54,339 nt of DNA, taken from assembly GCA_902788275.1 (NCBI GenBank), contig CADAJV010000003.1, positions 1 through 54,339 on the forward strand. The letters are read 5' to 3'. This document shows positions 35,382-44,554 of the stretch, piece by piece. The translations under genes were made by a program, and so were the position numbers. Every line of letters begins with the position of its first letter. Position 1 is the stretch's first letter. The stretch comes from an uncultured Bacteroidales bacterium. Lineage in GTDB: Bacteria > Bacteroidota > Bacteroidia > Bacteroidales > Bacteroidaceae. A model generated the notes under the pieces. It was not told the origin of the DNA. It did not search any database and worked only from the letters and a program-made list of their open reading frames with translations.

Positions 35382-38300
35382 ATGAAAATTAACAGCAAGA
35401 TATTGACTCTATCCGCAGTCCTGCTCCTCGGTGCCAGCAGTGCCTGCGCCGACTACGCCCCTCTGATGGAGGGCTACTCCATGATAGCTAACCCCAAGGC
35501 ACCCAAGGGCAACGAGTGGAATGACCCCTCTGTGCAGGGCCTCAACAAGGAGATGCCGCGGTCGTGGTTCTTCTCTTTCGATACCCGCGACAATGCCCGC
35601 AAGGTTCTGCCCGAAAACTCGGTCTATTGGAAGAGCCTGGACGGTGTATGGAAGTTTCATTTCGCCAAGTCGCCTGACGAGAGGCCGCAGAGGTTCTACC
35701 GCACTGACTTCGACGACAGTGGCTGGGACGATATAGCAGTGCCCGGCAACTGGAGCGTGCAGGGCATCAGCAAGCAGAACGGCAGCCGCCGTTACGGCAG
35801 TCCTATCTATGTCAATCAGCTCACAGTGTTCCATACCGAGCGCACCGTGGGCGACTGGCGCAAGGGCGTGATGCGTGACAATCCCTCCAGCTATACGACG
35901 CATGACTATCCCAATGAGGTGGGCAGTTATAGGCGTGCCTTTATGGTGCCCGAGGAGTGGGATGGCCGCGAGATTTATATCAGCTTCGACGGCGTTGACT
36001 CTTTCTTCTATCTATGGATAAACGGCCAATATGTGGGCTTCAGCAAGAACTCGCGTAATACTGCGCGGTTTAACATTACCCGCCACGTCAAGAAAGGGCA
36101 CAACGAGGTGGCCGTGGAGGTCTATCGCCTGAGCGACGGCTCTTTCTTGGAGGCTCAGGACATGTTTCGCCTGCCGGGCATCTTCCGCACGGTGGCTATC
36201 TACAGCCAGCCTAAGGTTCAAGTGCGCGATCTGATAGCCGTGCCCGACCTGGACCAGGACTACCGCAACGGCATGCTCAACATCAAGACCACGGTGCGTA
36301 ACATGACAGGGCGCAAGGCCGACGAATATTGTATGCGCTACTGGCTCTACGCCAACAATCTCTATCAGGACGACAACACCTTGGTGAGCACCACAGAGAG
36401 TGCTGTGTTTAGCATAGGCAAGGAGAGCGACATGGTGTCGGAAACGGCCATTTATGTGGCTAAGCCTAAGAAATGGTCGGCCGAGGAGCCCAATCGTTAC
36501 ACTTTGGTGGCTGAACTGGTGGACAAGAAGGGCCAAGTGATAGAGACGGTGTCAACGATTGTGGGTTTCCGTGAGGTGGAGATTAAGGATACTCCTGCCG
36601 AGCAGGACGAGTTTGGCAAGGCCGGGCGCTACTATTACATCAATGGCCGCACGGTGAAACTCAAAGGTGTGAACCGCCATGAGACCAACCCCTCTCTGGG
36701 TCACGCCATCACGCGCGATCAGATGGAAAGGGAGGTGATGCTCATGAAACAGGCTAACATCAATCATGTCCGCAACTCCCATTATCCTGATGCTCCCTAT
36801 TGGTACTGGCTGTGCAACAAGTATGGCATCTATCTGGAGGACGAGGCCAACATTGAGAGCCATGAGTACGGCTACGGCCCTGAGAGCCTCTCTCATCCTG
36901 AGGAGTGGAGGCCGGCTCATGTGGCCAGAGTAATGGAGATGGCGCACAGTAATGTCAACAATCCATCTATCGTGATATGGAGTCTGGGCAACGAGGCTGG
37001 GCCGGGCCATAACTTCAAGGCTGCCTACGACAGCCTGAAGCTGTTTGACAAGAGCCGCCCTGTACAGTACGAGCGCAACAACGATATAGTGGACATGGGC
37101 TCTAACCAGTACCCTTCGGTAGGATGGACTAAAGATATTGCCAGTGGCAACAAGGGTTATAAATATCCCTACCATATATCTGAGTACGCCCACTCAATGG
37201 GCAACGCCGTGGGCAATCTGGCTGACATATGGGCAGCGGTAGAGAGCAGTAGTTTTATCTGCGGCGGAGCTATCTGGGACTGGGTGGACCAGGGCATCTG
37301 GAACTATACTGCCGATGGCCAACGGTACATGGGCTACGGCGGCGATTTCGGTGACTCGCCCAATGACGGCCAGTTTGTAATGAACGGCATAATGTTTGGC
37401 GACCTGGAGCCCAAACCGCAGTATCATGAGGTAAAAAAGGTGTATCAGAATATCTCTGCCAAAATGGTTGACGTGGAGACAGGCGAGATAGATCTTTTCA
37501 ACAAGAGCTACTTTACTGACCTAACTCAGTATCTGGGCGAATGGAGCCTCTGGAAGAACGGTAACCAGGTCAACGTGGGCGAGATAAACCTTGATGGACT
37601 CACTCCGCGCACTGTAAAGAAAATAATACTGCCATACGACTACGAGGAGCTTGACCCCGAAGGTGAATATTTCGTCAAACTGCAATTTATTCTCAAGCAC
37701 GCCACTCCTTGGGCCGATGCAGGTTATGTGCAGGCTGAGGAGCAGTTTACCATCAAACAGGCCCAAAAGCCTGTACTGGCCGCCGACAACACTAACCTTA
37801 GCACTCTCGTGACTGACTCTACTGACAGTCAGCTCAACATCAAGGGACAGAACTTCAGCCTGTCGTTTAATATGGCCGACGGCTCTATCTGCAACCTTAA
37901 ATATGACGGTATTGACATGATCAGCCCTAACTGCGGCCCGCGCCTCAATGCCTTCCGTGCCTTCACCAACAACGACAACTGGTTCTACTCCAAGTGGTTC
38001 ACCAACGGCCTGCACAATCTGCGCCACCAGGCCCTGGCCCACGACTGTCAGGTCAATGCCGACGGGTCGATGACCATAGCCTTCACCGTAAGGAGTCAGG
38101 CACCCAATGCTGCGCGGCAGGTAGGCGGCACTGACATGAACCGCTACGGACCCTATCAAAGCAGAATAGAGGAACTGACCGATCGTCCCTTTGGCGAGAG
38201 TGATTTCCACTTTACTACCCGCCAACTCTACACAGTCCATCGCGACGGCTCAGTGGAACTGCAGGCCAACATTATGAGCAGCGATCCCAACCTGGTATTG

Positions 38301-39431
38301 CCGCGCCTGGGATACCAGATGCAGCTGCCCAGCAGTCTCTCGCGCCTGGAGTATTACGGCCGTGGCCCCGTAGGCAACTATAACGACCGCTGCACTGGCT
38401 CCTTTATTGAGCGATATGCGAGCACTGTGCGCCAACAGGTGGAGCATTTCCCCAAGCCGCAGGAGATGGCCAACCATGAAGACACCAGGTGGTGCGCACT
38501 GACCAACCAGCAGGGCGAGGGTGTGCTATTTGTTGCCGACGGCAAGATGAGCATGCAGGCCCTGCCTTACTCTGCCCTTGATATGACTACGGCGGCTCAT
38601 TCATACGAGTTACACAGAGGCAATACCACCTATCTTAACCTCGACCTCGGTGTAACGGGACTGGGTGGCACCAGCTGCGGACAGGCTCCGCCTTTTGAGA
38701 CTGACCGCGTGATGGGGCAGTCGCACTCTTTCGGTTTCATCATACGTCCCATCAATAACTCAGGCAACCGCAACCTGCTGACTAACGTGAGACCGGCCGC
38801 CCAAGGCCCTGCGCAGATAGAGCGCAGTGCCAACGGCATGATAACAATCAGTGCCAGCAATGCCGACTCTATTGTCTATACCATCGACGGCGGCAAAGTG
38901 CAGGGATATACAAAGCCCATTCCCTTTAAGCAGGGGGGCACCATTACCGCATGGCCTGTGGGCAACAGCCTGGCAGCTACTACCATGCAGTTTGAGAAGA
39001 TAAGCACTATCCAAATCAAGACCATCTTTGCCAGCAGTGAGGAGAACAAGGCAGAGGACACACCTGCCGCTAATCTTACCGATGGCGATCCCTCAACATT
39101 CTGGCACACGATGTACTCTGTCACTATGGCTGGTTTCCCGCATTGGGTTGACTTTGACTGCATGGAAATCAAGAACCTAACAGGCTTTAGCTACCTGCCA
39201 CGTCAGGATAGCCCTAACGGCAACATCAAGGACTACGAAATTTTGGTGAGCACCGATGGTACCAACTGGAGTGAACCTGTCAGCAAGGGCACCTTCGCCA
39301 ACAACCAAAATATCAAGAAGGTGATGTTCGCCCAGCCAGTCAAGGCACGCTACCTGCGCTTCCGCGCCCTCTCCAATCAGGATGGCAATGACTATGCCAC
39401 CGGAGCAGAGTTCAAGATTATGGCGGAGTAG
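35382..39431 (+). CDS. lacZ: Secreted beta-galactosidase (GH2) with C-terminal discoidin-type domain
   Basis: The 1349-residue precursor has a signal peptide (about 1-22, ending SACAD) and then the full GH2 LacZ layout. This comprises a sugar-binding jelly roll, an Ig-like domain, the TIM barrel (about 390-690) and LacZ domains 4-5. Catalytic residues are visible as acid/base Glu538 in LGNEAGPGH and nucleophile Glu601 in HISEYAHSMGNA. After the LacZ core come a short Ig/FN3-like segment (about 1150-1210) and an F5/8 type C (discoidin) domain (about 1210-1349), which often binds carbohydrate. It probably cleaves beta-galactosides in the periplasm or outside, supplying galactose to the gal operon. 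Confidence 0.93.
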   Translation: MKINSKILTLSAVLLLGASSACADYAPLMEGYSMIANPKAPKGNEWNDPSVQGLNKEMPRSWFFSFDTRDNARKVLPENSVYWKSLDGVWKFHFAKSPDERPQRFYRTDFDDSGWDDIAVPGNWSVQGISKQNGSRRYGSPIYVNQLTVFHTERTVGDWRKGVMRDNPSSYTTHDYPNEVGSYRRAFMVPEEWDGREIYISFDGVDSFFYLWINGQYVGFSKNSRNTARFNITRHVKKGHNEVAVEVYRLSDGSFLEAQDMFRLPGIFRTVAIYSQPKVQVRDLIAVPDLDQDYRNGMLNIKTTVRNMTGRKADEYCMRYWLYANNLYQDDNTLVSTTESAVFSIGKESDMVSETAIYVAKPKKWSAEEPNRYTLVAELVDKKGQVIETVSTIVGFREVEIKDTPAEQDEFGKAGRYYYINGRTVKLKGVNRHETNPSLGHAITRDQMEREVMLMKQANINHVRNSHYPDAPYWYWLCNKYGIYLEDEANIESHEYGYGPESLSHPEEWRPAHVARVMEMAHSNVNNPSIVIWSLGNEAGPGHNFKAAYDSLKLFDKSRPVQYERNNDIVDMGSNQYPSVGWTKDIASGNKGYKYPYHISEYAHSMGNAVGNLADIWAAVESSSFICGGAIWDWVDQGIWNYTADGQRYMGYGGDFGDSPNDGQFVMNGIMFGDLEPKPQYHEVKKVYQNISAKMVDVETGEIDLFNKSYFTDLTQYLGEWSLWKNGNQVNVGEINLDGLTPRTVKKIILPYDYEELDPEGEYFVKLQFILKHATPWADAGYVQAEEQFTIKQAQKPVLAADNTNLSTLVTDSTDSQLNIKGQNFSLSFNMADGSICNLKYDGIDMISPNCGPRLNAFRAFTNNDNWFYSKWFTNGLHNLRHQALAHDCQVNADGSMTIAFTVRSQAPNAARQVGGTDMNRYGPYQSRIEELTDRPFGESDFHFTTRQLYTVHRDGSVELQANIMSSDPNLVLPRLGYQMQLPSSLSRLEYYGRGPVGNYNDRCTGSFIERYASTVRQQVEHFPKPQEMANHEDTRWCALTNQQGEGVLFVADGKMSMQALPYSALDMTTAAHSYELHRGNTTYLNLDLGVTGLGGTSCGQAPPFETDRVMGQSHSFGFIIRPINNSGNRNLLTNVRPAAQGPAQIERSANGMITISASNADSIVYTIDGGKVQGYTKPIPFKQGGTITAWPVGNSLAATTMQFEKISTIQIKTIFASSEENKAEDTPAANLTDGDPSTFWHTMYSVTMAGFPHWVDFDCMEIKNLTGFSYLPRQDSPNGNIKDYEILVSTDGTNWSEPVSKGTFANNQNIKKVMFAQPVKARYLRFRALSNQDGNDYATGAEFKIMAE

Positions 39432-39442
39432 GTATTAATTAA

Positions 39443-39499
39443 GAATTAGAAATTAGGAGTGGTGCGGGCATCGCGAAAAACATTCCTAATTTCTAATTC
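39443..39499. terminator. Bidirectional hairpin between convergent genes
   Basis: GAATTAGAAATTAGGA (39443-39458) and TCCTAATTTCTAATTC (39484-39499) form a perfect 16-bp inverted repeat, 11 bp past the lacZ stop and 19 bp past the stop of the minus-strand gene. It can fold in either transcript. The plus side is followed by CTATTTTTAAAT. Confidence 0.7.
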
Positions 39500-39518
39500 C
39501 TATTTTTAAATCATTCTT

Positions 39519-40712
39519 CTAAACCAGTCCTATGGCAACTATTGCCATGTAGGTCCAGTGGGCAATAACACCGGCACATATTCCGCCAATAAAAGTGCTT
39601 AGGAATGCTTTGGGCACCAGCGAACGATAGCCCAGTGAGTCAAGGGTAGCTGCATCGGTGCTAAGATAGCCGCTCCAGCACATGCCCATGGCAGTAAACA
39701 CGACGATGGCATTGCCGTCGATGATGCCTTCGGTCATAAAAGATGGAATAAGGCCCAAGGCAGCCCCCACGGCGCCGAGTGCCGTGATGGGGAAGGCTAT
39801 TAACTCAGGAGAATGAAAGCCAAACAGCCATTCAAAAACCAGGCTTATCTTGCCACCAAGCCACGGCAATAACTGTGTGCCTTGATATGGGGCACCGGTA
39901 TACGTGATTATTTCCTCTCCGGCCTTGCCTATCTCAACGTGACCGCCGAAGGTCATCATCATGACAAATGTGCTGATAATAAGCACTCCGGGAATGATGG
40001 CGATACCTATGTTGACACCATCGCGGCCGCCATCCAGCAGAGCATTGAGCACCTTGACAAACAGCGAGTCCTTCCCGTTGACTCCATCACCCACATCGGG
40101 CAGGTCAATCTCACTGTCGGGGTGGGGCATAGGTTCTGCTGCCACGGCATCTTCCTCCCTGAAATTCGGAAATTTCTTGCAGGTGAAATACTGCATGAGT
40201 CTCGTAGCAATGATGCAACCACAGATGGTGCCGAAGAATCCTACAAATGGCTCTACGTAATACCCCTGGCCAAGCATAAAGACTATCACAAGCAATCCCA
40301 TGCCAAAGGCCGTGCCAAAGTTGACCAGCGACACGTGCTGATATTTCTTGAAATAGCGAGCAAACTTCTTATCCTTGGTCAGCGCGATGATGGCGGGATT
40401 GTCGCTGAGGAAAGTCATCACTGCAGCCAGCGAGGCTACGCCGGGCATGTTGAACAGCGGCTTCATCACTGGCCTGAGCAATCGTTGTAGCAAGTCAACT
40501 ACACCAAAATTGACCAGCACCTTGCTTAATGCACCGGTCAGCACACACATACCCATCAGGTAGAACACCGTGTTGAGCAGCAAGTCGTGGGCCGTGCGCA
40601 TCATTGTGTTAATCATATTGGGTACCCCCATCACGCTGCCCATATAGCCAAACAGTGCAACGATGATAACCAAACAGGTTATCCCTCGCGGTATCTTGTT
40701 AAATCTCTTCAT
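39519..40712 (-). CDS. Multi-pass membrane protein with nucleoside-recognition (Gate) domains
   Basis: The 397-residue membrane protein has about eight to ten hydrophobic segments. It carries Gate-type motifs (PF07670): MTFLSDNPAIIALTKDKKFARYF (about residues 98-120) and LGAVGAALGLIPSFMTEG in the second half. A polar cytoplasmic loop rich in Asp and Glu lies in the middle (about 190-215). Proteins of this type resemble YjiH and spore-maturation membrane proteins and are thought to bind or move nucleosides or other small molecules. The substrate is unknown. It converges on lacZ, and no partner gene is evident. Confidence 0.75.
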   Translation of the reverse strand: MKRFNKIPRGITCLVIIVALFGYMGSVMGVPNMINTMMRTAHDLLLNTVFYLMGMCVLTGALSKVLVNFGVVDLLQRLLRPVMKPLFNMPGVASLAAVMTFLSDNPAIIALTKDKKFARYFKKYQHVSLVNFGTAFGMGLLVIVFMLGQGYYVEPFVGFFGTICGCIIATRLMQYFTCKKFPNFREEDAVAAEPMPHPDSEIDLPDVGDGVNGKDSLFVKVLNALLDGGRDGVNIGIAIIPGVLIISTFVMMMTFGGHVEIGKAGEEIITYTGAPYQGTQLLPWLGGKISLVFEWLFGFHSPELIAFPITALGAVGAALGLIPSFMTEGIIDGNAIVVFTAMGMCWSGYLSTDAATLDSLGYRSLVPKAFLSTFIGGICAGVIAHWTYMAIVAIGLV

Positions 40713-40790
40713 GATTTCCGATAATTAGGTCGCAAAATTAAACCTTATTTATTATATAGGCGGCTTTTTGTGCTAAAAATCATTAAAGCG

Positions 40791-40822
40791 TTTGCCACAT
40801 TAGAATAAAATAAGTAACTTTG
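40791..40822 (+). promoter_or_regulatory. Promoter of the bamD cluster
   Basis: TTTG (40791-40794) and TAACTTTG (40815-40822) are 20 bp apart, a full match to the Bacteroidetes promoter. The ATG at 40867 lies 44 bp downstream. Confidence 0.8.
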
Positions 40823-40866
40823 CGCCCGATTAATATGGCTTATTGTATTTGCATTGCTTATACCTC

Positions 40867-41739
40867 ATGGCAAAGATAAAAGACTCTCTCCTTGTCCTGG
40901 CGGCTGCGCTAATTGTCCTAACTTCATGCCACAGCCTTAACACGGTCCTCAAAAGCACTGACCGTGACTATAAGTTGGAGATGGCTAAGCGCTACTATGC
41001 CGAGGGCAAATATAACAACGCTTATATATTGCTTGACAATGTGCTGCCTGCCTTAAGGGGCACCAAGGCTGGCGACGAGGCCCTCTTCATGGCTGGCATG
41101 TGCAAGTTCAACACCCATGACTACGATGGTGCTGCAGAACTATTCAAGCGCTACTACACCAAGTCATACCGTAACGGTGAATTTGTTGATGAGGCGCGTT
41201 ATTATACCGCCTGTTCCTACTATGAGTCCACTTATCCCGTCAGGCTGGACCAAAGCGCCACCTACCAGGCCATAAAGGAGATACAGTCGGCCATGGAGAG
41301 CAACCCCAACAGCAAGCGCTATGCAGCCCTTCAGGACATGCTCTTCAAGATGCAGGACCGCCTGGTAGAAAAGGAATACCTCTCTGCCAAGCTCTACTAC
41401 GACCTCGGCGACTACTTCCTCAACTGCCTGCAGGGTGGCAGCAACTATGAGGCCTGCGTCGTTACCGCCCAGAATGCTATCAAAGACTACCCCTATTCGC
41501 CGCGCAAGGAAGATTTTGCCATACTCATACTACGTGCAAAATTCCATATGGCCGAGAGCAGCGTGGAGAACAAAAAATATGAACGCTATAGCGACACCGT
41601 TGACGAATATTATGGTTTTGTCAATGAGTATCCGCAGTCTAAGTTTCTAAAGGAAGCAAAAAACATCTTCGACAAGTCGGAGAAGGAACTCCACAGCAAA
41701 CGACTGAGACAGTATACCACCGAGATAGAAAACAGTTGA
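40867..41739 (+). CDS. bamD: Outer membrane protein assembly factor BamD
   Basis: The 290-residue lipoprotein has a signal peptide with a lipobox (LTSC, about residue 20). It contains TPR-like repeats (for example MAKRYYAEGKYNNAYILLDNV and ALFMAGMCKFNTHDYDGAAELFKRYY). BamD is the essential lipoprotein partner of BamA in folding outer membrane proteins. ATG 40867 is chosen because it opens directly on the signal peptide; the upstream TTG at 40843 does not. It precedes rpoZ, an order common in Bacteroidetes, and has a strong promoter. Confidence 0.9.
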   Translation: MAKIKDSLLVLAAALIVLTSCHSLNTVLKSTDRDYKLEMAKRYYAEGKYNNAYILLDNVLPALRGTKAGDEALFMAGMCKFNTHDYDGAAELFKRYYTKSYRNGEFVDEARYYTACSYYESTYPVRLDQSATYQAIKEIQSAMESNPNSKRYAALQDMLFKMQDRLVEKEYLSAKLYYDLGDYFLNCLQGGSNYEACVVTAQNAIKDYPYSPRKEDFAILILRAKFHMAESSVENKKYERYSDTVDEYYGFVNEYPQSKFLKEAKNIFDKSEKELHSKRLRQYTTEIENS

Positions 41740-41888
41740 TTCTTAAAGATATCACATTGCCGCTTTCGCACCTTATGACTAAAGTTAGCCTCGCACCGGC
41801 TTGGACGGGAAAGAAAGAGACTTTTCATGATGCTTGCGGTATTTTACAATCGCATTAAACATTCACATTTAACACTCACCTTCACACT

Positions 41889-42221
41889 ATGAACTACAAG
41901 AAAACCAATGCCCCCGTAACCACCAAGACACGCAACCTTATGGACTTTGCCGAGCCTACAGGCAACATCTACGAAAGCGTAGTGATAATGGGCAAACGTG
42001 CCAACCAGATTTCTGTCGACATAAAGACCGACCTCACTCAGAAGCTCAAGGAGTTTGGCGGCAAGAATGATTCTCTGGAAGAAGAGTTCGATAATCGCGA
42101 GCAGACTGAGATTTCACGTTATTATGAGCGTCTGCCCAAGCCTACTCTTATAGCTGAGCAGGAGATGCTGGAAAATCAGATATATTTCCGCAATCCTCGC
42201 GAGGAAAAGAAGTTTAAATAG
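41889..42221 (+). CDS. rpoZ: RNA polymerase omega subunit (RpoZ/Rpb6-like)
   Basis: The 110-residue protein matches the Bacteroidetes omega subunit, which helps assemble RNA polymerase. The Rpb6-like helical core covers about residues 15-60, with TGNIYESVVIMGKRANQIS, where the ANQI segment is the most conserved part. An acidic stretch and a tail (RYYERLPKPTLIAEQEMLENQIYFRNPRE) follow that are specific to this phylum. It lies between bamD and a DUF4293 gene, 149 bp after bamD. Confidence 0.88.
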   Translation: MNYKKTNAPVTTKTRNLMDFAEPTGNIYESVVIMGKRANQISVDIKTDLTQKLKEFGGKNDSLEEEFDNREQTEISRYYERLPKPTLIAEQEMLENQIYFRNPREEKKFK

Positions 42222-42227
42222 CAAGCT

Positions 42228-42647
42228 ATGATTCAGCGCATCCAAACCATACACCTGCTCTTGTCAGTAATTATTGGCATAGTGGCAGAGGTACTCAGCA
42301 TCACGGCTGCAGATGGTAATGTAACCGTGACAGCCTTTGCCGGTGTAGAGTCCGTCAGGTGCATATACCTCGCTCTCATCGCCCTTGGCATATTGCTGGC
42401 ATTGTGGAGCATTTTCCTCTTCAATAAGAGAATGTTTCAGTTCAAAGTGGTAAGGTTCAGCACCATAGCCTATGCATTGGGCATCATAACCCTTGTGGTT
42501 AGTGCGATACTCAATCATCGCACTGATGCCTCATGGCTGGACTTTGCCCCCCTGCTGCCAGTAGTTTGCATTATCCTCAATATCCTTGCTAGTCGTCGCA
42601 TTCTGTTTGACGAGCGACTGGTGCGCTCTGCTGACAGACTGAGATAG
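42228..42647 (+). CDS. DUF4293 family membrane protein
   Basis: The 139-residue protein begins MIQRIQTIHLLLSVI, the usual DUF4293 opening, and has four predicted transmembrane helices (about 5-25, 45-62, 75-95 and 100-125). It ends in a basic tail, LVRSADRLR. Function is unknown. It lies 6 bp after rpoZ and is almost certainly cotranscribed with it. This rpoZ-DUF4293 adjacency is common in Bacteroidetes. Confidence 0.88.
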   Translation: MIQRIQTIHLLLSVIIGIVAEVLSITAADGNVTVTAFAGVESVRCIYLALIALGILLALWSIFLFNKRMFQFKVVRFSTIAYALGIITLVVSAILNHRTDASWLDFAPLLPVVCIILNILASRRILFDERLVRSADRLR

Positions 42648-42680
42648 ACCTCTTTCAAACTCTGTTAATTCCCTGCCTGC

Positions 42681-43037
42681 ATGTCCCTCAACAAAGCAAT
42701 GCTTATTGGCAACGTAGGTCGTGACCCCGAGGTGCGATACGTTGACGCCGACCGGCCGGTGGCCACATTCTCGCTGGCAACCAGCGATCCTGCCTACACC
42801 CTGCCCAATGGAACACAGGTAGCCGAGCGTACCGATTGGCACAGCATCATTGTATGGGGCAAGCTCGCCAAGCTTGTGGAGCAGTATGTCAGGAAAGGCA
42901 ACAAACTCTTCATCGAGGGCAGCATACACACTCGTACCTACGAAGACAAAAATAGCATCCGACGCAATGTGACGGAGATTTGGGCGGATAAGATAGAGTT
43001 TTGCTCCGTGGCTCCGTCGGCAGACAATAAGCAGTGA
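42681..43037 (+). CDS. ssb: Single-stranded DNA-binding protein, short form
   Basis: The 118-residue protein has the SSB OB-fold: MSLNKAMLIGNVGRDPEVRY, then RTDWHSIIVWGKLAKLVEQYVRKGNKLFIEGSIHTRTYEDK. It contains nearly nothing after the OB fold: the C-terminus is VAPSADNKQ, without the acidic DxDxPF-type tail through which replicative SSBs recruit partners. It may be a secondary SSB whose role does not need that tail. It lies 33 bp after the DUF4293 gene and 1 bp before the phosphopantetheinyl transferase gene. Confidence 0.9.
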   Translation: MSLNKAMLIGNVGRDPEVRYVDADRPVATFSLATSDPAYTLPNGTQVAERTDWHSIIVWGKLAKLVEQYVRKGNKLFIEGSIHTRTYEDKNSIRRNVTEIWADKIEFCSVAPSADNKQ

Positions 43038-43038
43038 A

Positions 43039-43680
43039 ATGACTGAATTGCATAGCATCGAAAACACGAAACTTTATGTGAGCCAAATCATTGAGAACCT
43101 CAGCGATTTGGCCCATTTCTTTGATGCCGACACTGAGGCTGTCGTCAACTATGCACAGCGTCATTTCAAAGCTATCCACCGCCAGTGGGAGTGGCTCACC
43201 GTCAGGGCAATGCTCCGCGAGCTCCTTGGCCCCAACGCCAATATATGCTATGAGGATAGCGGCAAGCCAAAGCTTACAGACTTACCGCCAGACTCTCATT
43301 TATCAAACATTAGCATTTCCCACAGCAAGACTCATGCAACCCTGCTTCTGGCGGAAAATCCCTGTATTGGCGTAGATATTGAGTCGGTTTCCCCACGTAT
43401 ATTACGGTTGGCTAATCGCATAGCACAACCTGAGGAGGTGCCCACATCATTTGGGGAAATGAGCGAACAGGAACAGTCGGAGTATCTTACAGCCCTCTGG
43501 ACGACTAAAGAAGCAATATACAAGAGTCTTTCGAACCAAGCGGAAATAGATATACTTACAGACATAAGTATCATTCCGTTCAACATAAACGCGTTGCCAA
43601 CCGTTGTCTGTTCAAATAATGGCCGACAGGTGCTGGTGCAGATCTATCATGACAACATTATAAGTGTTGCCGTGCCTTAA
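43039..43680 (+). CDS. 4'-phosphopantetheinyl transferase (Sfp-type)
   Basis: The 213-residue protein carries the Sfp/EntD-type transferase motifs: ISHSKTHATLLLAENPCIGVDIESV (about residues 95-118, with the Asp-x-Glu metal site) and ALWTTKEAIYKSL (about 153-165). It transfers phosphopantetheine from CoA to carrier proteins. The length fits the Sfp class rather than the short AcpS class, so the target may be a secondary-metabolism or fatty-acid carrier protein, none of which is in the window. It starts 1 bp after ssb and closes the plus-strand cluster. It ends 31 bp before a convergent gene. Confidence 0.88.
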   Translation: MTELHSIENTKLYVSQIIENLSDLAHFFDADTEAVVNYAQRHFKAIHRQWEWLTVRAMLRELLGPNANICYEDSGKPKLTDLPPDSHLSNISISHSKTHATLLLAENPCIGVDIESVSPRILRLANRIAQPEEVPTSFGEMSEQEQSEYLTALWTTKEAIYKSLSNQAEIDILTDISIIPFNINALPTVVCSNNGRQVLVQIYHDNIISVAVP

Positions 43681-43711
43681 TGTTTAATAATTTTTCTAAT
43701 GTGACTGCGGG

Positions 43712-44551
43712 CTAATCATGCTCGTAAAGGGCAATCTCTTCCTTATGCTTGGCAAGAAGGTATTGTCCCTTCTTTTCTGTGCGGCGGCCAAAGCGTATGG
43801 CTCGGGTAGGGCAGTGGTGGTAGCAGGCTAAGCAGCCGGTACAGTTGCCATGCCATTCTACATTGGTCGCTACCTGTAGCTTTGGCTGTTGGGTGTTGAG
43901 CGTGTCTTTCTGCTCTAATGTTATGTTATGCATTGGGCAAACCTTGACACAGGTGCCGCAACCGATACAGTCGTCCGTAGTGCGGAATGGCTTGTCGGTA
44001 ACGAGGTATCGGCGGAAGAGTGCGCCAAGCACATTAGTCTTGAGCCAAGGAAAGGCACCGCGTTTAATGTCCATCACCTTGCTGCATAGCTTAATCTTTG
44101 CTGCAATTTCCTTTACGCGCGTATTAAAGTGGGAAAACTTCTCTCGGCGTTCTTTGTCACTGTCCACATCAAAGCCGGGCAGGCAGACATAGCAGTCGGG
44201 CATCAGCACAGAGTAACCGGCATCCAGCATAAGTCCGGCATCAGTCAGAGCCTCTCGAATGGGTCTGTCGGCCACGCCTACATCATCGCCGCAGGTTACT
44301 GCGAAATAGGTGTAGCGGTTGTTGTAACCATTCAGTGTCAGCTTGCCAAGAAATGTGCGGACAATGTTTGGCAGGCTCCATCCATAAATAGGAAAGACAA
44401 AGCCCAGGGACTCGTCATCGTTGCCGAATTCGTAACTGACGGATTCCTGCCCAAGTAGCACACTCATATCGGCAGTCTTGTCGCCAATAGTCTGGGCCAG
44501 TGCCTCTGCCAGTGCCTTGGAGTTGCCAGTTGATGTAAAATAGAATATCAT
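43712..44551 (-). CDS. EFR1-type flavodoxin / [4Fe-4S] ferredoxin fusion protein
   Basis: The 279-residue protein fuses an N-terminal flavodoxin-like domain to two iron-sulfur motifs. The N-terminus FYFTSTGNSKALAEALA is the FMN phosphate-binding loop. CIGCGTCVKVCP (about residue 193) and CTGCLACYHHCP (about 237) each hold the CxxCxxCxxxC pattern for a [4Fe-4S] cluster. EFR1-type proteins are expected to carry electrons, but the partner is unknown. It starts 3 bp past the uvrB stop, so it is probably transcribed with uvrB. Confidence 0.88.
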   Translation of the reverse strand: MIFYFTSTGNSKALAEALAQTIGDKTADMSVLLGQESVSYEFGNDDESLGFVFPIYGWSLPNIVRTFLGKLTLNGYNNRYTYFAVTCGDDVGVADRPIREALTDAGLMLDAGYSVLMPDCYVCLPGFDVDSDKERREKFSHFNTRVKEIAAKIKLCSKVMDIKRGAFPWLKTNVLGALFRRYLVTDKPFRTTDDCIGCGTCVKVCPMHNITLEQKDTLNTQQPKLQVATNVEWHGNCTGCLACYHHCPTRAIRFGRRTEKKGQYLLAKHKEEIALYEHD

Positions 44552-44554
44552 TGG

